A stretch of 64,000 bases of DNA from Trebonia sp963759545 (GCA_963759545.1 CAVXAB010000015.1:1-64000), one strand, 5' to 3'; numbered from the stretch's first letter, positions 25,201 through 34,337 are shown. Notes: generated by a model not told the origin, from the sequence alone. Numbers and translations are program-made.

Positions 25201-26729
25201 AGCCGGTCGCGACGCCAGTGAACGGCTGGGCCCAGGGATTCGTGCTGCCGCCAGGCGGCGGTCAGCTCTCCATCACCAGGAACAACCTGGCCCGCGAGCT
25301 GTCCCTGTTCCTTGAACTGATCGCGACGCTGGCCATCTGCCTGCTCGCCCTGCCGGGCAAGCGCGTCGACCCGGTGCGAGAGGCCGAGGCGCTCACCGCC
25401 CTGCGCGAGGCAAGGAACGGCAAGCGCGCGGCGAACTCCGCGCGTCGTGCCACGCGAAGCGTGCGCGCCGAAGGCGCGGGGCACCGGGCGGCAGGCGCGG
25501 TGGACCGGCTCGGCTTGCGCTTCGCAGGCAGGCGGCGCGCCGGGCAGGAGCAGCCCGACGAGGAGACGGCGAGCGGCGAGGTGCTTGCGGGCCAGGCGGC
25601 GACAGACCAGGTGCCAGCGGGCCGGGTGCCGGCGGGCAAGGCGTCGGCGGCCGGGGAAGCCACGGACGCGGAGCTAGCGGAACCCGCCTGGCCGGAGGCC
25701 GTGTCCACGGCCGGCTTCGCCGACCCGGGACAGGGCCGCCACGGCCGCCACAGCCGCCTCGCCGAGGATGACCGCGGCGGCGGCGCGCCGAGTGCCCCCT
25801 GGGACATGGCCGGCGACTGGGATAGCCCAGCAAGGACCGGAGCCTCGGACGCCTGGGCGGCCGATCCACTGGACACGTCGAAGCCACTCAAGGGTCGCGG
25901 GCGGCGAGACGACCCGGCCCGGCTGACCGGGCAGCAGGCCGCGGCGCCGGAACGGCGCGGGCCGGCCAGGCCCGCACCGGAAAGCCCCGTCCTCGGCACC
26001 CCCGTGCCGCAAAACCGGCCCGTGCCGCAAAACCCCGTGCCGCAAAACCGGCCCGTGCCGCAGAACCCCGTGCCGCAAAACCGGCCGGTGCCGCGGACCA
26101 GGCCCGTGCCGCCGGAGTCCGGGCCGCAGCGCCCGCCCTGGGAGAGCGGTCCGCAGGTCCCCGTGCCCGCGACGGGCACCCAGCCGCGGTACCCCTGGGA
26201 GAGCGGACCGCAGCCGCCCGTCACGCCCACCGGATCACAGCCGGCCTCGCGGCCGGCGGCGCAGCCGCCCGTCACGCCCACTGGATCACAGCCGGCCTCG
26301 CGGCCGGCGGCGCGGCCCGGGTCCCGGACCGGAGCGCTGCCCGTCTTCAGGACCGGAGCCCAGCCCGCGTCGGGAACCGGCGCACAGCCCGCCTCGCCCG
26401 CGGGCGACCAGCCCGCCTCCCGGCCGGGGGCGCAGCCCGTCCCGCCGACGGAGACGCAGCCCGTCGAAAGGGCGCCGTGGGAGTCGGGTGACTGGGGCAA
26501 GGCGCCAGACTGGGATGCCGTCCCCGGCAGCCGCGACACGGGCATTGCGGCGTCAGAGCCTGAGCCGGGGGCCGCCACCGGGTCAGGTGCCTGGCCGACC
26601 GCCGGGCAGCCGGCAGGCCAGGAGCGGCCGGCGAAGCAGGAAAGGCACTCGCACCGGGCGGCCAAGCACGGCAGGCCAAGCCGCTGGCGTGGCTCGGGCA
26701 ACCGCTCAACCGGGGACGGCGAGTCCTGA
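22257..26729 (+). CDS. Large membrane protein with N-terminal family 2 glycosyltransferase domain
   Basis: About 1490 residues; start GTG 22257 (or TTG 22269) chosen because VTALIVAHDGAQLLPSLVRA begins shortly after. The GT2 domain (~15-270) includes VDTGSRDRSG, WIWLLHDDCEP (DxD-like), VGSAGMLVRRDVWERLGGFD and FFRDDVDFCWRV (ED motif). About a dozen hydrophobic segments follow (~300-1060), with an extracytoplasmic stretch. The cytoplasmic tail from ~1080 is Ala/Arg/Pro-rich with the repeats described separately. The downstream DUF5719 gene overlaps its stop by one base. Position beside whiB2 is conserved in actinomycetes; cell-envelope polysaccharide synthesis is the likely role (inference). 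Confidence 0.8.
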   Translation: MLDPLSTTAQQTRHTVTALIVAHDGAQLLPSLVRALKAQTYQVEQAVGVDTGSRDRSGAVLAELIGQDAVFGMHRESGYGEAVAVALRHATRRRSGMTDPGVNRVEWIWLLHDDCEPAPDALEKLLRAASRDRSVVVLGPKVLDGQDRRTIREVGVSIDRAGRRVTGIDPGEIDQGQHDHKRAVLAVGSAGMLVRRDVWERLGGFDQALPFFRDDVDFCWRVQGAGLRVQVVTDAILYHRDLASRRRRPTDAGNARRLDRRNALYVLAVNLPLLTMLRVVGGAVVGSLIRAAYFLLTKQLDLSAAYAFSVLGLFAHPIRLIRGRRRRAAGIAEGYYAVRVFIPPARTLSKLAEKIAGLVSNGPPQASYGRHQATVEESEEDEQFVDQQSVLRRIIGHPGAQLFVALLVIALVAERRLLAATPLGGGALVPAWGGAAALWQEYLAGFHAVSVGSTASAPPYLAVVAGLATLLGGQAWLAVDVLLLGCVPLAGLTAYLATRWLVTATPARVLLASSYALLPVATGAVAAGRLGTAVAFILLPPAAVSAGRMLTAAPRQARRAAWATGLIIALAAAFAPLTWVLGLVFAVGALAARRWLVAVSPVNAAIVVATPFLVLFPWSLHLLTRPSAFLSEAGLSSQGLTTRGLSPTALLALSPGGPGLPPVWVTIGLGLALLALVLPVSRTGLVIAGWAVAVAGILTAVLVSRVSVTPPAGGQPADGWPGVAMALAALGLLLASAPAAQWLVGIIPNDSGRLTAGTPSPVAGHGRSRRALACVALAAAATAPLLVAGYWVKDGVRGPVGNITAPLLPAFVSASSTSGEQYRTLILRPDGAGLDYLVVRQGDPTLGEPELGTASSAGAALSRQVAALGAPDGADAGDPGLVLGSFGIRWVLLPGPVNPVLAQRLDASLGLVALNKGASYDLWQVTGPVARVRVVAADGTTTDLSSATVNMSGVTAPASGGTLLLAEPYGGWTATLNGRALKPVATPVNGWAQGFVLPPGGGQLSITRNNLARELSLFLELIATLAICLLALPGKRVDPVREAEALTALREARNGKRAANSARRATRSVRAEGAGHRAAGAVDRLGLRFAGRRRAGQEQPDEETASGEVLAGQAATDQVPAGRVPAGKASAAGEATDAELAEPAWPEAVSTAGFADPGQGRHGRHSRLAEDDRGGGAPSAPWDMAGDWDSPARTGASDAWAADPLDTSKPLKGRGRRDDPARLTGQQAAAPERRGPARPAPESPVLGTPVPQNRPVPQNPVPQNRPVPQNPVPQNRPVPRTRPVPPESGPQRPPWESGPQVPVPATGTQPRYPWESGPQPPVTPTGSQPASRPAAQPPVTPTGSQPASRPAARPGSRTGALPVFRTGAQPASGTGAQPASPAGDQPASRPGAQPVPPTETQPVERAPWESGDWGKAPDWDAVPGSRDTGIAASEPEPGAATGSGAWPTAGQPAGQERPAKQERHSHRAAKHGRPSRWRGSGNRSTGDGES
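25997..26110 (+). repeat. Tandem repeat encoding (R)PVPQN units
   Basis: Repeated CCCGTGCCGCAAAAC blocks alternate with CGG, encoding PVPQNRPVPQN at least three times within the tail of the large glycosyltransferase. A second, 51-bp tandem duplication lies at about 26215-26320 (encoding PPVTPTGSQPASRPAA twice). These Pro-rich stretches are probably disordered. Confidence 0.8.
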
Positions 26730-28222
26730 TGCGTCGCCTCGCCCTGCCCGGCGCGGTGCTGCTCGCGGTCGCCGTCTTGTTCGCGGTCGCGTGGGCCACG
26801 CGGCCCGCGGCCAGCGGCGCCACCGTGCAATCAGGCCAGGGGGCCGCGGTGACGTCGATCACCAGGTCCTGCCCGCCGTCCGCGCCGGGCTCGGCCGCCG
26901 CGCGGATCTCGATGGTCGCCCTGCCGTCGCAGGCGGCCACCGCAGGGTCCGCCGCCGGCACCTCCACCGGCGCGGCCACGTTCAGCGCGGTCCTCGCCGC
27001 GCCCGCCGCGAAGACCGCCACGCCGGCGGCCGGGAAGACCAAGGGCACGCAGCCCGTCACGGTGTCCACTCCCGGCGCGGTCGCGGCCGTGACAGCGCCA
27101 GGCGACGGCGGTACCGCGGTCGCGGCGACAGGCAAGATGGCCGAGGGGTTCGAGGCGGAGCAGTCGGACGCGTCGGGCACCGGGCTGGTGAGCTGCACCC
27201 ATCCAGGCTCCGACATGTGGTTCGTGGGCACCGGGCAGGCCGCGGGCGCCGCCCAGGTCTGGCTTTACCTCATGAACACGGGGAACCTCACCGCGAGCGC
27301 GGACGTGACCATCCTCACCGACACCGGCCAGCAAAACGGCCTGAGCAGTGCCATCACGATCGCACCGAACCAGTCCGTGGCCGAGAACGTCACCCCGTAC
27401 GTGCAGGGATCGGAGGCGCTGGCCCTGCACGTGCAGACGAATACCGGCCAGGTGGCCGCCTCGGTCTGGGAGGGCAGCCGTTCCGGCGGCGCCTGGCTGC
27501 CGCAGGCGAACGCCCCCGCGACGTCCCTGGTGATCCCTGGCCTGACCGTGGCGAGCAGCGCCGCGCGGCTGTTCGTGGTGGTCCCTGGCTCGACCGACGC
27601 GCAGCTTAAGGTGGTGGCCTACACGCCGGCGGGCGCGGTCACCCAGTTCCCTGGCAGCCCGGTGGACGCGTCGGCGGGCGCCGCCACCCCGTTCGCGCTC
27701 AACTCGCTCGGCGCCTCAGCGGCCGGGCTCAAGCTGACCTCCAATCAGCCCATCGTGGCGGGCGTGCTCGTCCCTGGCACGGGAATCGGGTCGTTCACCA
27801 CCGCGGTACCGCCGATCACCGAGCAGGGCGTGGTCGCGGGAAACCCGGCGGCCAGGGGAGTCACGGTCGGCCTGCTGCTCACCGCCCCGTCGGCCGCGGC
27901 GCGGGCGAGCATCTCGGTGATCGCCGCGGACGGCTCGGTCACGACGCCGGCCGGCGACCAGTCGGTCACGGTCGCCGCGGGCCACACCCTCGCCGTGGCC
28001 GTCACAAGGCCGTCGGCGGGCAGCCGGCAGCCGTTCGCGATCGTCGTCACGCCGCAGCACGGGTCAGGGCCGCTCTACGCCGTCCGCGTGGTGACCTCGG
28101 GCACGGGCGGCCTGTCCGCGCCGCTGACCTCGCTGCTGCCGGTCTCCAGCGCCGTGACGTCGATCATGCTCCCGCCGGCCCAGGACTCCTACACGGCCGT
28201 CCTGCCCTCAGCGACCCACTGA
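26729..28222 (+). CDS. DUF5719-family secreted/membrane-anchored protein
   Basis: A 497-residue protein. Its ATG overlaps the previous TGA (TGATG). A single N-terminal hydrophobic segment (LALPGAVLLAVAVLFAVAWA) acts as a signal anchor. The rest is Ala/Thr/Val-rich beta-strand sequence with SDMWFVGTGQAAG, VWLYLMNTGN and ENVTPYVQGSEALALHVQ, as in the DUF5719 proteins that follow the large glycosyltransferase in actinomycetes. It likely works on the outer face of the membrane with that enzyme; the activity is not known. A 20-bp direct repeat of its 3' end (28184 and 28234 regions) straddles the stop codon. Confidence 0.75.
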   Translation: MRRLALPGAVLLAVAVLFAVAWATRPAASGATVQSGQGAAVTSITRSCPPSAPGSAAARISMVALPSQAATAGSAAGTSTGAATFSAVLAAPAAKTATPAAGKTKGTQPVTVSTPGAVAAVTAPGDGGTAVAATGKMAEGFEAEQSDASGTGLVSCTHPGSDMWFVGTGQAAGAAQVWLYLMNTGNLTASADVTILTDTGQQNGLSSAITIAPNQSVAENVTPYVQGSEALALHVQTNTGQVAASVWEGSRSGGAWLPQANAPATSLVIPGLTVASSAARLFVVVPGSTDAQLKVVAYTPAGAVTQFPGSPVDASAGAATPFALNSLGASAAGLKLTSNQPIVAGVLVPGTGIGSFTTAVPPITEQGVVAGNPAARGVTVGLLLTAPSAAARASISVIAADGSVTTPAGDQSVTVAAGHTLAVAVTRPSAGSRQPFAIVVTPQHGSGPLYAVRVVTSGTGGLSAPLTSLLPVSSAVTSIMLPPAQDSYTAVLPSATH

Positions 28223-28288
28223 GCCCGCTGAGCCCGGACTCCTATACGGCCGTCCTCGCATGAGGGACCACACTAGTCCCGGGAGAAA

Positions 28289-28840
28289 CTAGTCGAGGCC
28301 GCCGCGGTAGCCGGGGTCCACCGAGTCGGGGTCGAGCCCGAGGAAGGCGGCGAACTCCTCCACGACGATGTCGAAGACCAGCTCGCTGAGCTCGCCGTCG
28401 CTCTCCGTCCTGGCCATCAGCGGGCGGCGGTAGACCACGATGCGCGCGGGCGTGGCCGGGCGGCTCGGGTCGGCCGAGGCCGGCGTTCCAGGCACCGTCC
28501 TGGCGAGCGGCAGCGGAACGCTGTCGTCGACAAGCTCCTCGGCCTCAGGTACCTCCTGGACGGCGAACTCCACGCCGGCTAGCTCGGCCTCCCAGCGCGA
28601 CTCAAGGCGGGCCACCGCGTCGAGCACCATGTCGTCGAACTGCTGCGAGCGAGTCCGGTAGAGCGGCACCCCCGGCGGCACAAGCCGGCCGCGCAGGCCC
28701 CGTCCATGCCGGTCCCGGCGCCTGACGCGAGGGGGCTGAGCAGCCCCGTTCTCACCGCTGTGCACAGTCACCGAGCGTATCGCCGCCGCGCGCCCACCGG
28801 GTACCAGGGAGGCAGACAAAACGACACGATCGCGAACCAT
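28289..28840 (-). CDS. Metallopeptidase-like (Rv3259-type) protein without HExxH
   Basis: A 183-residue protein. After a basic N-terminus it has FDDMVLDAVARLESRWEAEL, EFAVQEVPEAEE, ARIVVYRRPLMARTES and VFDIVVEEFAAFLGLDPDSV. The order matches the small 'zincin-like' family encoded next to DUF3499 in actinobacteria. The position where related bacterial proteins carry HExxH reads VEEFAAF here, so zinc catalysis is not expected. It is divergent from DUF3499; bases 28841-29033 form the shared upstream region. Confidence 0.7.
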   Translation of the reverse strand: MVRDRVVLSASLVPGGRAAAIRSVTVHSGENGAAQPPRVRRRDRHGRGLRGRLVPPGVPLYRTRSQQFDDMVLDAVARLESRWEAELAGVEFAVQEVPEAEELVDDSVPLPLARTVPGTPASADPSRPATPARIVVYRRPLMARTESDGELSELVFDIVVEEFAAFLGLDPDSVDPGYRGGLD

Positions 28841-29033
28841 GCCCGGGTGATGGCGTAACCGCGTTCGGATAGGTACCGTCAGCCGTTGTGAGTGAGATCC
28901 AATACCTTCCGACGGCCCGGGGGGCGGCGCCGGCGAGACGGTCGGACGACGCTCACGCGAGCATGGTCCTTGCCGGCGGGGGGACTACGGCCACTATCGT
29001 GATCAATATCGATCTGGTGAGGGTGGTGGGCTG

Positions 29034-29471
29034 GTGAATTCCCGTTGCTGCTCACGTACCGCGTGCAAGCAGCCTCCCGTCTACACGCTCACGTACGTGT
29101 ACAAGGACTCCACGGCCGTACTCGGCCCGCTCGCGGGCTACGTCGACCCGCACTCGTGGGACCTGTGCGAGATGCACGCCGCACGGCTGGTGGTGCCGCG
29201 TGGCTGGGACGTGGTCCGGCTGCCGCCTGACCCGGCGCAGGAACGGGCCGACGACCTTGAGGCGCTGGCCAACGTCGTCCGTGACGTGGGCCGGGCCGAG
29301 CGGGCCGCGCAGGCGCGCCCGGTGGCCCAGCCGCGGCAGGCCCAGCCACGGCAGGCGGCGCGGCCTGCCGCCGCCGCGGCCGCGGAACCGGTCGGCCAGG
29401 GCGTCGAGGTCGGCCGCAGGGGCCACCTCCGCGTCGTCCGCTCCGCCCCGGCACCGCAGCCCGAGTCCTAG
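29034..29471 (+). CDS. DUF3499-family protein
   Basis: A 145-residue protein starting GTG 29034. The first 70 residues hold the family signature: CCSRTACKQPPVYTLTYVYK (Cys pair), GPLAGYVDPHSWDLCEMHAA (C..H pair) and RLVVPRGWDVVRL. The Cys/His set suggests a small zinc-binding fold. The C-terminal half is a low-complexity Ala/Gln/Arg tail. It corresponds to Rv3258c in M. tuberculosis. The function is unknown. Confidence 0.85.
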   Translation: MNSRCCSRTACKQPPVYTLTYVYKDSTAVLGPLAGYVDPHSWDLCEMHAARLVVPRGWDVVRLPPDPAQERADDLEALANVVRDVGRAERAAQARPVAQPRQAQPRQAARPAAAAAAEPVGQGVEVGRRGHLRVVRSAPAPQPES

Positions 29472-29514
29472 GCCCGCCGCTAGCCAGAACCCGCCCTCGC
29501 AGAGCCCTGCCGTT

Positions 29515-30120
29515 CCGTTAGCCTCGGCTGGCGGGGACCGGGCGGGCAGCAGCTGCTGGTTTCCGGGCGGGCCATCCGGCGCCGAGTGCCGGCAGCACCT
29601 GCGCGACCGTAAGGGCCGCTCCCGGGCCGCCTCCCGCCGCGCCCCCAAACAGCAGCGCGGGTCCCGCCGCTGGCGGCAGCACCGCCGTAAGCGAGCGCGC
29701 GGCCGAGGCCCGGCACCGGCGGCGGGTCCGCCAGGCCCAGCACGAGGCTGCCAAAACAGTAGTGTCCTGGGCTGTGGAACACAGGGTCGGGACGCTCGCG
29801 GTCGGCGACCCCCGGGGCGTCCTCAACCTCGGCGCGGGCCGGCGGCACAACCAGCGCACCAGGGACTGGCGCGTCGGGCACCTGATCCGCGCCCTGAGCC
29901 GACAAGGGCGAGGCCGCCGGGATCGCTGTCCGGCTGGTCGACGAGCGGGGCACCTCCTCCACCTGCCCCGCTTGCGCCGCCGGGTGCCCAGGCCCGCCGG
30001 GCGCAACTTCCGCTGCCCGCACTGCGGGCACCAGGGGCACCGCGACCTGGTTGCGGCCGCCAACATCGCCGCCCGCAACAGCGGCGGCGGCACCATCCCC
30101 GCAGCCTCTGAGGGCGCGGG
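29515..30120 (+). pseudogene. Decayed IS605/IS1341-type TnpB
   Basis: Pieces of TnpB occur in all three plus frames: RGSRRWRQHRRKRAR, then VSWAVEHRVGTLAVGDPRGV, then AAGIAVRLVDERGTSSTCPA and finally FRCPHCGHQGHRDLVAAANI. These include the zinc-finger cysteines (CPAC and CPHC) and the last RuvC aspartate (GHRDL). At least two frameshifts separate them, and the N-terminal half is not recognisable. It is an RNA-guided nuclease relic of an insertion sequence. The 3' flank (30121-30398) has no gene and could hold the old right end and guide RNA region. Confidence 0.7.
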
Positions 30121-30398
30121 GATCACGCACCGCCGAGCCGGCGCGCACCTGCCCGGTGTGCACCCGGCACGACGTGACCCCCGCCGCCGGCCCCGATCAC
30201 GGCCGGCTCTCCGGGGGCACCTGGCAGGCACCGGCCAGCCCCGTGCGGCAACCACCACACGGGGAGTCGCTCGCCACCCAGCGAGGAGCCCGCAAGCCCG
30301 CCGGGCAACCCCGACGAACATGCGGACCGATGCATAGGTTGAACCTTGGAAGTCAGGGAAGCCGATAGCGACGGGCTCATTCAGAAGGCGGGGACGTA

Positions 30399-31764
30399 GT
30401 GCCGGACCTGAACAAGATCTTCAAGGCTTACGACGTTCGCGGCGTCGTTCCTGATGAGCTCGACGAGTCCGTGGCGGAAGCCGTCGGCGCGGCGTTCGTC
30501 CGGCTGACCGGCGCGAAGTCCGTCGTCACCCTGCATGACATGCGGTCGAGCAGCGCCCCGCTCGCCGAGGCGCTCGGCCGCGGCGCGGCGGCCCAGGGGG
30601 CGAACGTCATTCACGGCGGGCTCGGCTCGACCGACATGGTGTACTACGCGAGCGGGTCGCTCGACATCCCTGGCGCGATGATCACCGCGAGCCACAACCC
30701 GGCCAAGTACAACGGGGTCAAGCTCTGCAAGGCCGGCGCGAAGCCGGTCGGCATCGAGACCGGCCTCGCCGAGATCAGGCAGATGGTCGCCGACGGGGTT
30801 CCCGCGTACGACGGCGAGCCTGGCACCGTGTCGAGCAGGGACCTGCTTCCTGGCTACGCCGAGTACCTCAAGAAGCTGGTCGACATCTCCGGCATCCGCC
30901 CGCTCAAGGTCGTCGTCGACGCGGGCAACGGCATGGGCGGCTACACGGTGCCGACCGTGTTCGAGGGCCTGCCGATCACCACGATCCCGCTTTACTTCGA
31001 GCTCGACGGCTCGTTCCCCAACCACGAGGCCAACCCGATCGACCCGAAGAACCTGCGTGACCTGCAGCGGGCGGTCAGGGAACACCAGGCGGACATCGGC
31101 CTCGCCTTCGACGGCGACGCCGACCGGTGCTTCGTCGTGGACGAGCGCGGCGAGGTCGTGAGCCCGTCCGTGCTCACCGCGCTGATCGCCACCCGCGAGC
31201 TCGCGCGGGAGCCGGGCGCGACCGTCATCCACAACCTGATCACCTCGCGGGGGGTCCCCGAGATCATCAGCGAGTACGGCGGCACGCCGGTCAGGACGAG
31301 GGTCGGCCACTCGTTCATCAAGGCGAAGATGGCGGAGACCAACGCCATCTTCGGCGGCGAGCACTCGGGCCACTTCTACTTCAGGGACTTCTGGTTCGCC
31401 GACTCGGGCATGCTCGCCGCGTTGCACACCCTCGCCGCGCTCGGCCACGACGACCGGCCGCTTTCTGCCATACTCGCCGCCTTCTCCAGGTACTCGGCCA
31501 GCGGCGAGATCAACAGTGAGGTCACCGACCAGGCAGGCCACCACGCAGCGGGTCAAGGACGTGTACGCGTCGCAGCCAGGCGTGACCACCGACCAGCTCG
31601 ACGGGCTCACGATCCTCGGCGACACCTGGTGGTTCAACCTCCGGCCGTCCAACACCGAGCCGCTGCTGCGGCTGAACGTCGAGGCGGCGGACGAGGTCGA
31701 GATGGCCGCCATCCGTGACGAAGTGCTTGGCCTGGTGCGTGGAACAGGCTCTCGTTCGGAATAA
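30399..31764 (+). CDS. manB: Phosphomannomutase/phosphoglucomutase ManB, frame-interrupted
   Basis: GTG 30399 starts VPDLNKIFKAYDVRGVVPDE. Catalytic phosphoserine S98 lies in ITASHNPAKYNG, the metal loop FDGDADR at 238-243 and the sugar loop GGEHSGHF. The frame breaks at about 31531-31540 after SGEINSEVTDQAG. The next frame gives TTQRVKDVYASQPG, WWFNLRPSNTEPLLRLN (phosphate-binding loop) and ends at 31764. Removing one base restores ~455 residues, the normal length. A sequencing insertion is the likeliest cause. The enzyme interconverts hexose 6- and 1-phosphates for GDP-mannose and cell-wall sugars. It heads an operon with the Trm112-like and SIS genes. Confidence 0.9.
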
Positions 31765-31802
31765 CCGATTTTGATCTTCTGAATAAGCAAAGGGATATGA
31801 AG

Positions 31803-31985
31803 ATGGAACTCGAAGACTGGGTGCTCGACATCATCGTCTGCCCCAAGTGCCGGGCCGCCTTGCGCGCCGACGACGCCGCGAGCGAGCTGGTATGCACCGG
31901 GTGCGGCCTCGCCTACCCGGTCCGCGACAACATCCCGGTGCTGCTGATCGAGGAGGCGCGCCAGCCGGAGGGCCAGGCGGGGTGA
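31803..31985 (+). CDS. Trm112-family small zinc-ribbon protein
   Basis: About 60 residues. ATG 31803 is preferred over 31797 because AAAGGG lies nine bases before it. Two Cys pairs (IIVCPKC and LVCTGCGLAYPVRDNIPVLL) form the Trm112/UPF0434 zinc ribbon. Its stop overlaps the next start (GTGA). Family members bind and stabilise methyltransferases; in this operon its partner is not obvious. Confidence 0.85.
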   Translation: MELEDWVLDIIVCPKCRAALRADDAASELVCTGCGLAYPVRDNIPVLLIEEARQPEGQAG

Positions 31986-33229
31986 ACACGCCGCCTGGCG
32001 GGGCAGCGCTCGCCGCATTCCGCCTCGACGACATGGAGATCGTCGAAGCGGGCGATCCAGGCGGGATGCTGCGGCAGGTCGCCTCGTCGGCCGCGCAGGT
32101 CCGCACGGCGCTCCGTGCGTGCGCCGAGGCCGACCTGTCCGCGCTCAGCCAGGACACCCGGCCGCGCGCCATCGTGGTGGCGGGTTCCGGCGGCGCCGGC
32201 GGCTCGGCGTTCGCGTGCGACGCGCTTGCGGCCATCTGCGGCCTCGGCTCGCCCGTCCAGGTGACCGGGGTGTCCGGCTACCAGCTTCCCGGCTGGGTCG
32301 GCGCCGCCGACCTGGTGATCACCGTGTCCCGCTCCGGGCACACGGCCGAGGCGCTCGCGCTGGCCGGCGAGGCGGCGCGGCGCGGCTGCGACCTGATCGG
32401 GGTGAGCGCGGCCGACTCGGCCCTGCGCGAACTCGTCGCGCAGGCCAGGGGCACGTTCATCCCGGTGACCACGGTCGGGCCCGCCAGGGCGATGCCCTGG
32501 GCGCTGACCGTGCCGCTGCTTGTCGCCGCCGAGCGGCTTGGCGTGGCGCGCATCGACGACACCGCCTACGAGACGGCCGCGGTCGCCATGGAGGACGTCT
32601 CGCACCAGTGCCGCCCGTCAAGCGAGTCGTTCGTCAACCCGGCCAAGTCCCTCGCGCTCGACCTGGTCGGGCGGCTCCCGCTGATCTGGGGCGGCTCGCC
32701 GGTCGCGGCGGCGGCGGCCAGGCGGTTTGCCTCACAGCTCGCGGCGAACGCCAAGTACCCGGCGCTCGTCGGGCTGCTGCCCGAGGCGGGGCACGACCAG
32801 GTGGCGACGTTCGACGGCCCGTACGCGCCGCCGCCGGAGCCCGCCTTTCCCGCGGCCGAGGAATTCGGCGGCGCCGGGCTTGACGGCACGGGGTTCAGCG
32901 ACGGTGACTTCAGCTTCTCCGGCGAGGACGACGCCGACCTGGACGGGCTGTCGGACGACGAGTCGCTGCGGCTCGTGCTGATCGCCGACCCGGCGGGGGA
33001 GCATCCCGCCGTGGCACGGACCAGGACGGCGGCCGCGTCCCTCGCCGGGATCAGGGGCGTCGACGTGTCGGACATCACGCTGGACTCAGGCGGCGATCCG
33101 CTGCGCCGGCTGGCCGCGACCGTGCAGCTCCTCGACTACGCCTCGGTCTACCTCGGGATCGCCGCGGGCATCGACCCGCTGGCGATCGCCGCGATCAAGG
33201 ACCTGCGCGACCTGACCGGGCGCGAGTAG
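31982..33229 (+). CDS. SIS-domain bifunctional phosphoglucose/phosphomannose isomerase-like protein
   Basis: About 415 residues starting GTG 31982, overlapping the Trm112-like stop. The first SIS domain has AIVVAGSGGAGGSAFACDAL and DLVITVSRSGHTAEALALAG. The end (YLGIAAGIDPLAIAAIKDLR) is typical of the C-terminal isomerase part. It matches the Rv3256c/TobH position. A Gly/Asp-rich loop (around residues 285-320) is an insertion. It should act on fructose 6-phosphate and related sugars, supplying ManB. Confidence 0.85.
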   Translation: MNTPPGGAALAAFRLDDMEIVEAGDPGGMLRQVASSAAQVRTALRACAEADLSALSQDTRPRAIVVAGSGGAGGSAFACDALAAICGLGSPVQVTGVSGYQLPGWVGAADLVITVSRSGHTAEALALAGEAARRGCDLIGVSAADSALRELVAQARGTFIPVTTVGPARAMPWALTVPLLVAAERLGVARIDDTAYETAAVAMEDVSHQCRPSSESFVNPAKSLALDLVGRLPLIWGGSPVAAAAARRFASQLAANAKYPALVGLLPEAGHDQVATFDGPYAPPPEPAFPAAEEFGGAGLDGTGFSDGDFSFSGEDDADLDGLSDDESLRLVLIADPAGEHPAVARTRTAAASLAGIRGVDVSDITLDSGGDPLRRLAATVQLLDYASVYLGIAAGIDPLAIAAIKDLRDLTGRE

Positions 33230-33285
33230 GAAAAATCAGTGCTTTTGGTTAAGAGCGGGGCTGCCGGGATGGGTATGCTACGCCG

Positions 33286-34281
33286 GTGAAGGCCGTCGTC
33301 GCCGCGCTCGCGGCCAACCTGGGCATCGCCATCGCCAAGTTCGCGGCGTTCCTCATCACCGGGTCGGCGTCGCTGCTCGCCGAGTCAGTGCACTCGGTGG
33401 CCGACACCGGCAACGAGGCGCTGCTGCTGATCGGCCGCGGCCGGTCGCGCCGGGCGCGCACCGCCGAGCACCCGTTCGGGTTCGGCCGGGAGCGGTACTT
33501 CTACGCGTTCGTGGTGGCGGTGATGCTGTTCACGGTCGGCGCGGTCTTCTCGATCTACGACGGCATCCACAAGATCCTTTCCCCGAGTGCGCTTACGTCG
33601 CCGATAGTCGCGTACGTGGTGCTCGGCCTGTCGTTCGTGCTTGAAGGGTTCTCGCTGCGGACCGCGATCCGCGAGGCGAACCTGGTGCGGCGGCCGGGAC
33701 ATGGCTGGCGGCAGTTCGTCCACTTGACGAAGACGCCCGAGCTGCCGGTGGTGCTGCTTGAGGACACCGCGGCCCTGATCGGGCTGGTCTTCGCCTTCCT
33801 TGGCGTGCTGCTTTCCGAGCTGACCGGGCACGATGAGTGGGACGGGGTCGGCTCGGTCGGCGTCGGCCTGCTGCTCGCCTGCGCCGCCTTCATCGTGGGC
33901 TACGAGACGAAGAGCCTGCTGATCGGCGAGTCGGCCTCGGAGGAGACGACGGCGCAGATCGTGGCCGCGCTTGAGGGCGGGCCGGAGAAGTTCCGCCTGA
34001 TCCACCTGCGGACGTCGCACATCGGCCCGGACAACCTCCTGGTCGCCGGCAAGATCGGCGTGCCCGCGGAGCTGACGGCGGCCGACCTGACCGCGGGCAT
34101 CGACGCCGCGGAGAAGCGGGTCCGCGCGGCGGTCCCGATCGCGGAGACCATCTACCTGGAGCCGGACATCTACCGCCCGGGACAGGAAGACCTGCTCGAC
34201 CCGTCGGTGGCGGTCGTCGAGCGCACGACCCGCCGCTCCCGCTTCAGGTCACCGCGCCGCGCCTCAGCTGACCGGAAATAA
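33286..34281 (+). CDS. Cation diffusion facilitator transporter
   Basis: A 331-residue protein with six transmembrane segments. LLAESVHSVADTGNEALLLI carries the first metal-site H..xD set. VVLLEDTAALIGLVFAF is the second, with E-D in place of the usual H-D. The cytoplasmic C-terminal domain spans ~220-300. The E-D form resembles SLC30A9-like members, so zinc or manganese specificity is uncertain. GTG 33286 lacks a strong ribosome site. It stands alone between the SIS gene and the convergent sigma-BFN gene. Confidence 0.85.
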   Translation: MKAVVAALAANLGIAIAKFAAFLITGSASLLAESVHSVADTGNEALLLIGRGRSRRARTAEHPFGFGRERYFYAFVVAVMLFTVGAVFSIYDGIHKILSPSALTSPIVAYVVLGLSFVLEGFSLRTAIREANLVRRPGHGWRQFVHLTKTPELPVVLLEDTAALIGLVFAFLGVLLSELTGHDEWDGVGSVGVGLLLACAAFIVGYETKSLLIGESASEETTAQIVAALEGGPEKFRLIHLRTSHIGPDNLLVAGKIGVPAELTAADLTAGIDAAEKRVRAAVPIAETIYLEPDIYRPGQEDLLDPSVAVVERTTRRSRFRSPRRASADRK

Positions 34282-34337
34282 GCCGGATACCGACACCAGG
34301 GCACCGCTTAGCGCCGGTTGCCGACGCGAAGACGGCG

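Noticed and set aside
22850..25315. An 821-codon frame inside the large glycosyltransferase gene
   Set aside because: Arg/Ala/Pro-rich out-of-frame reading of a conserved gene.
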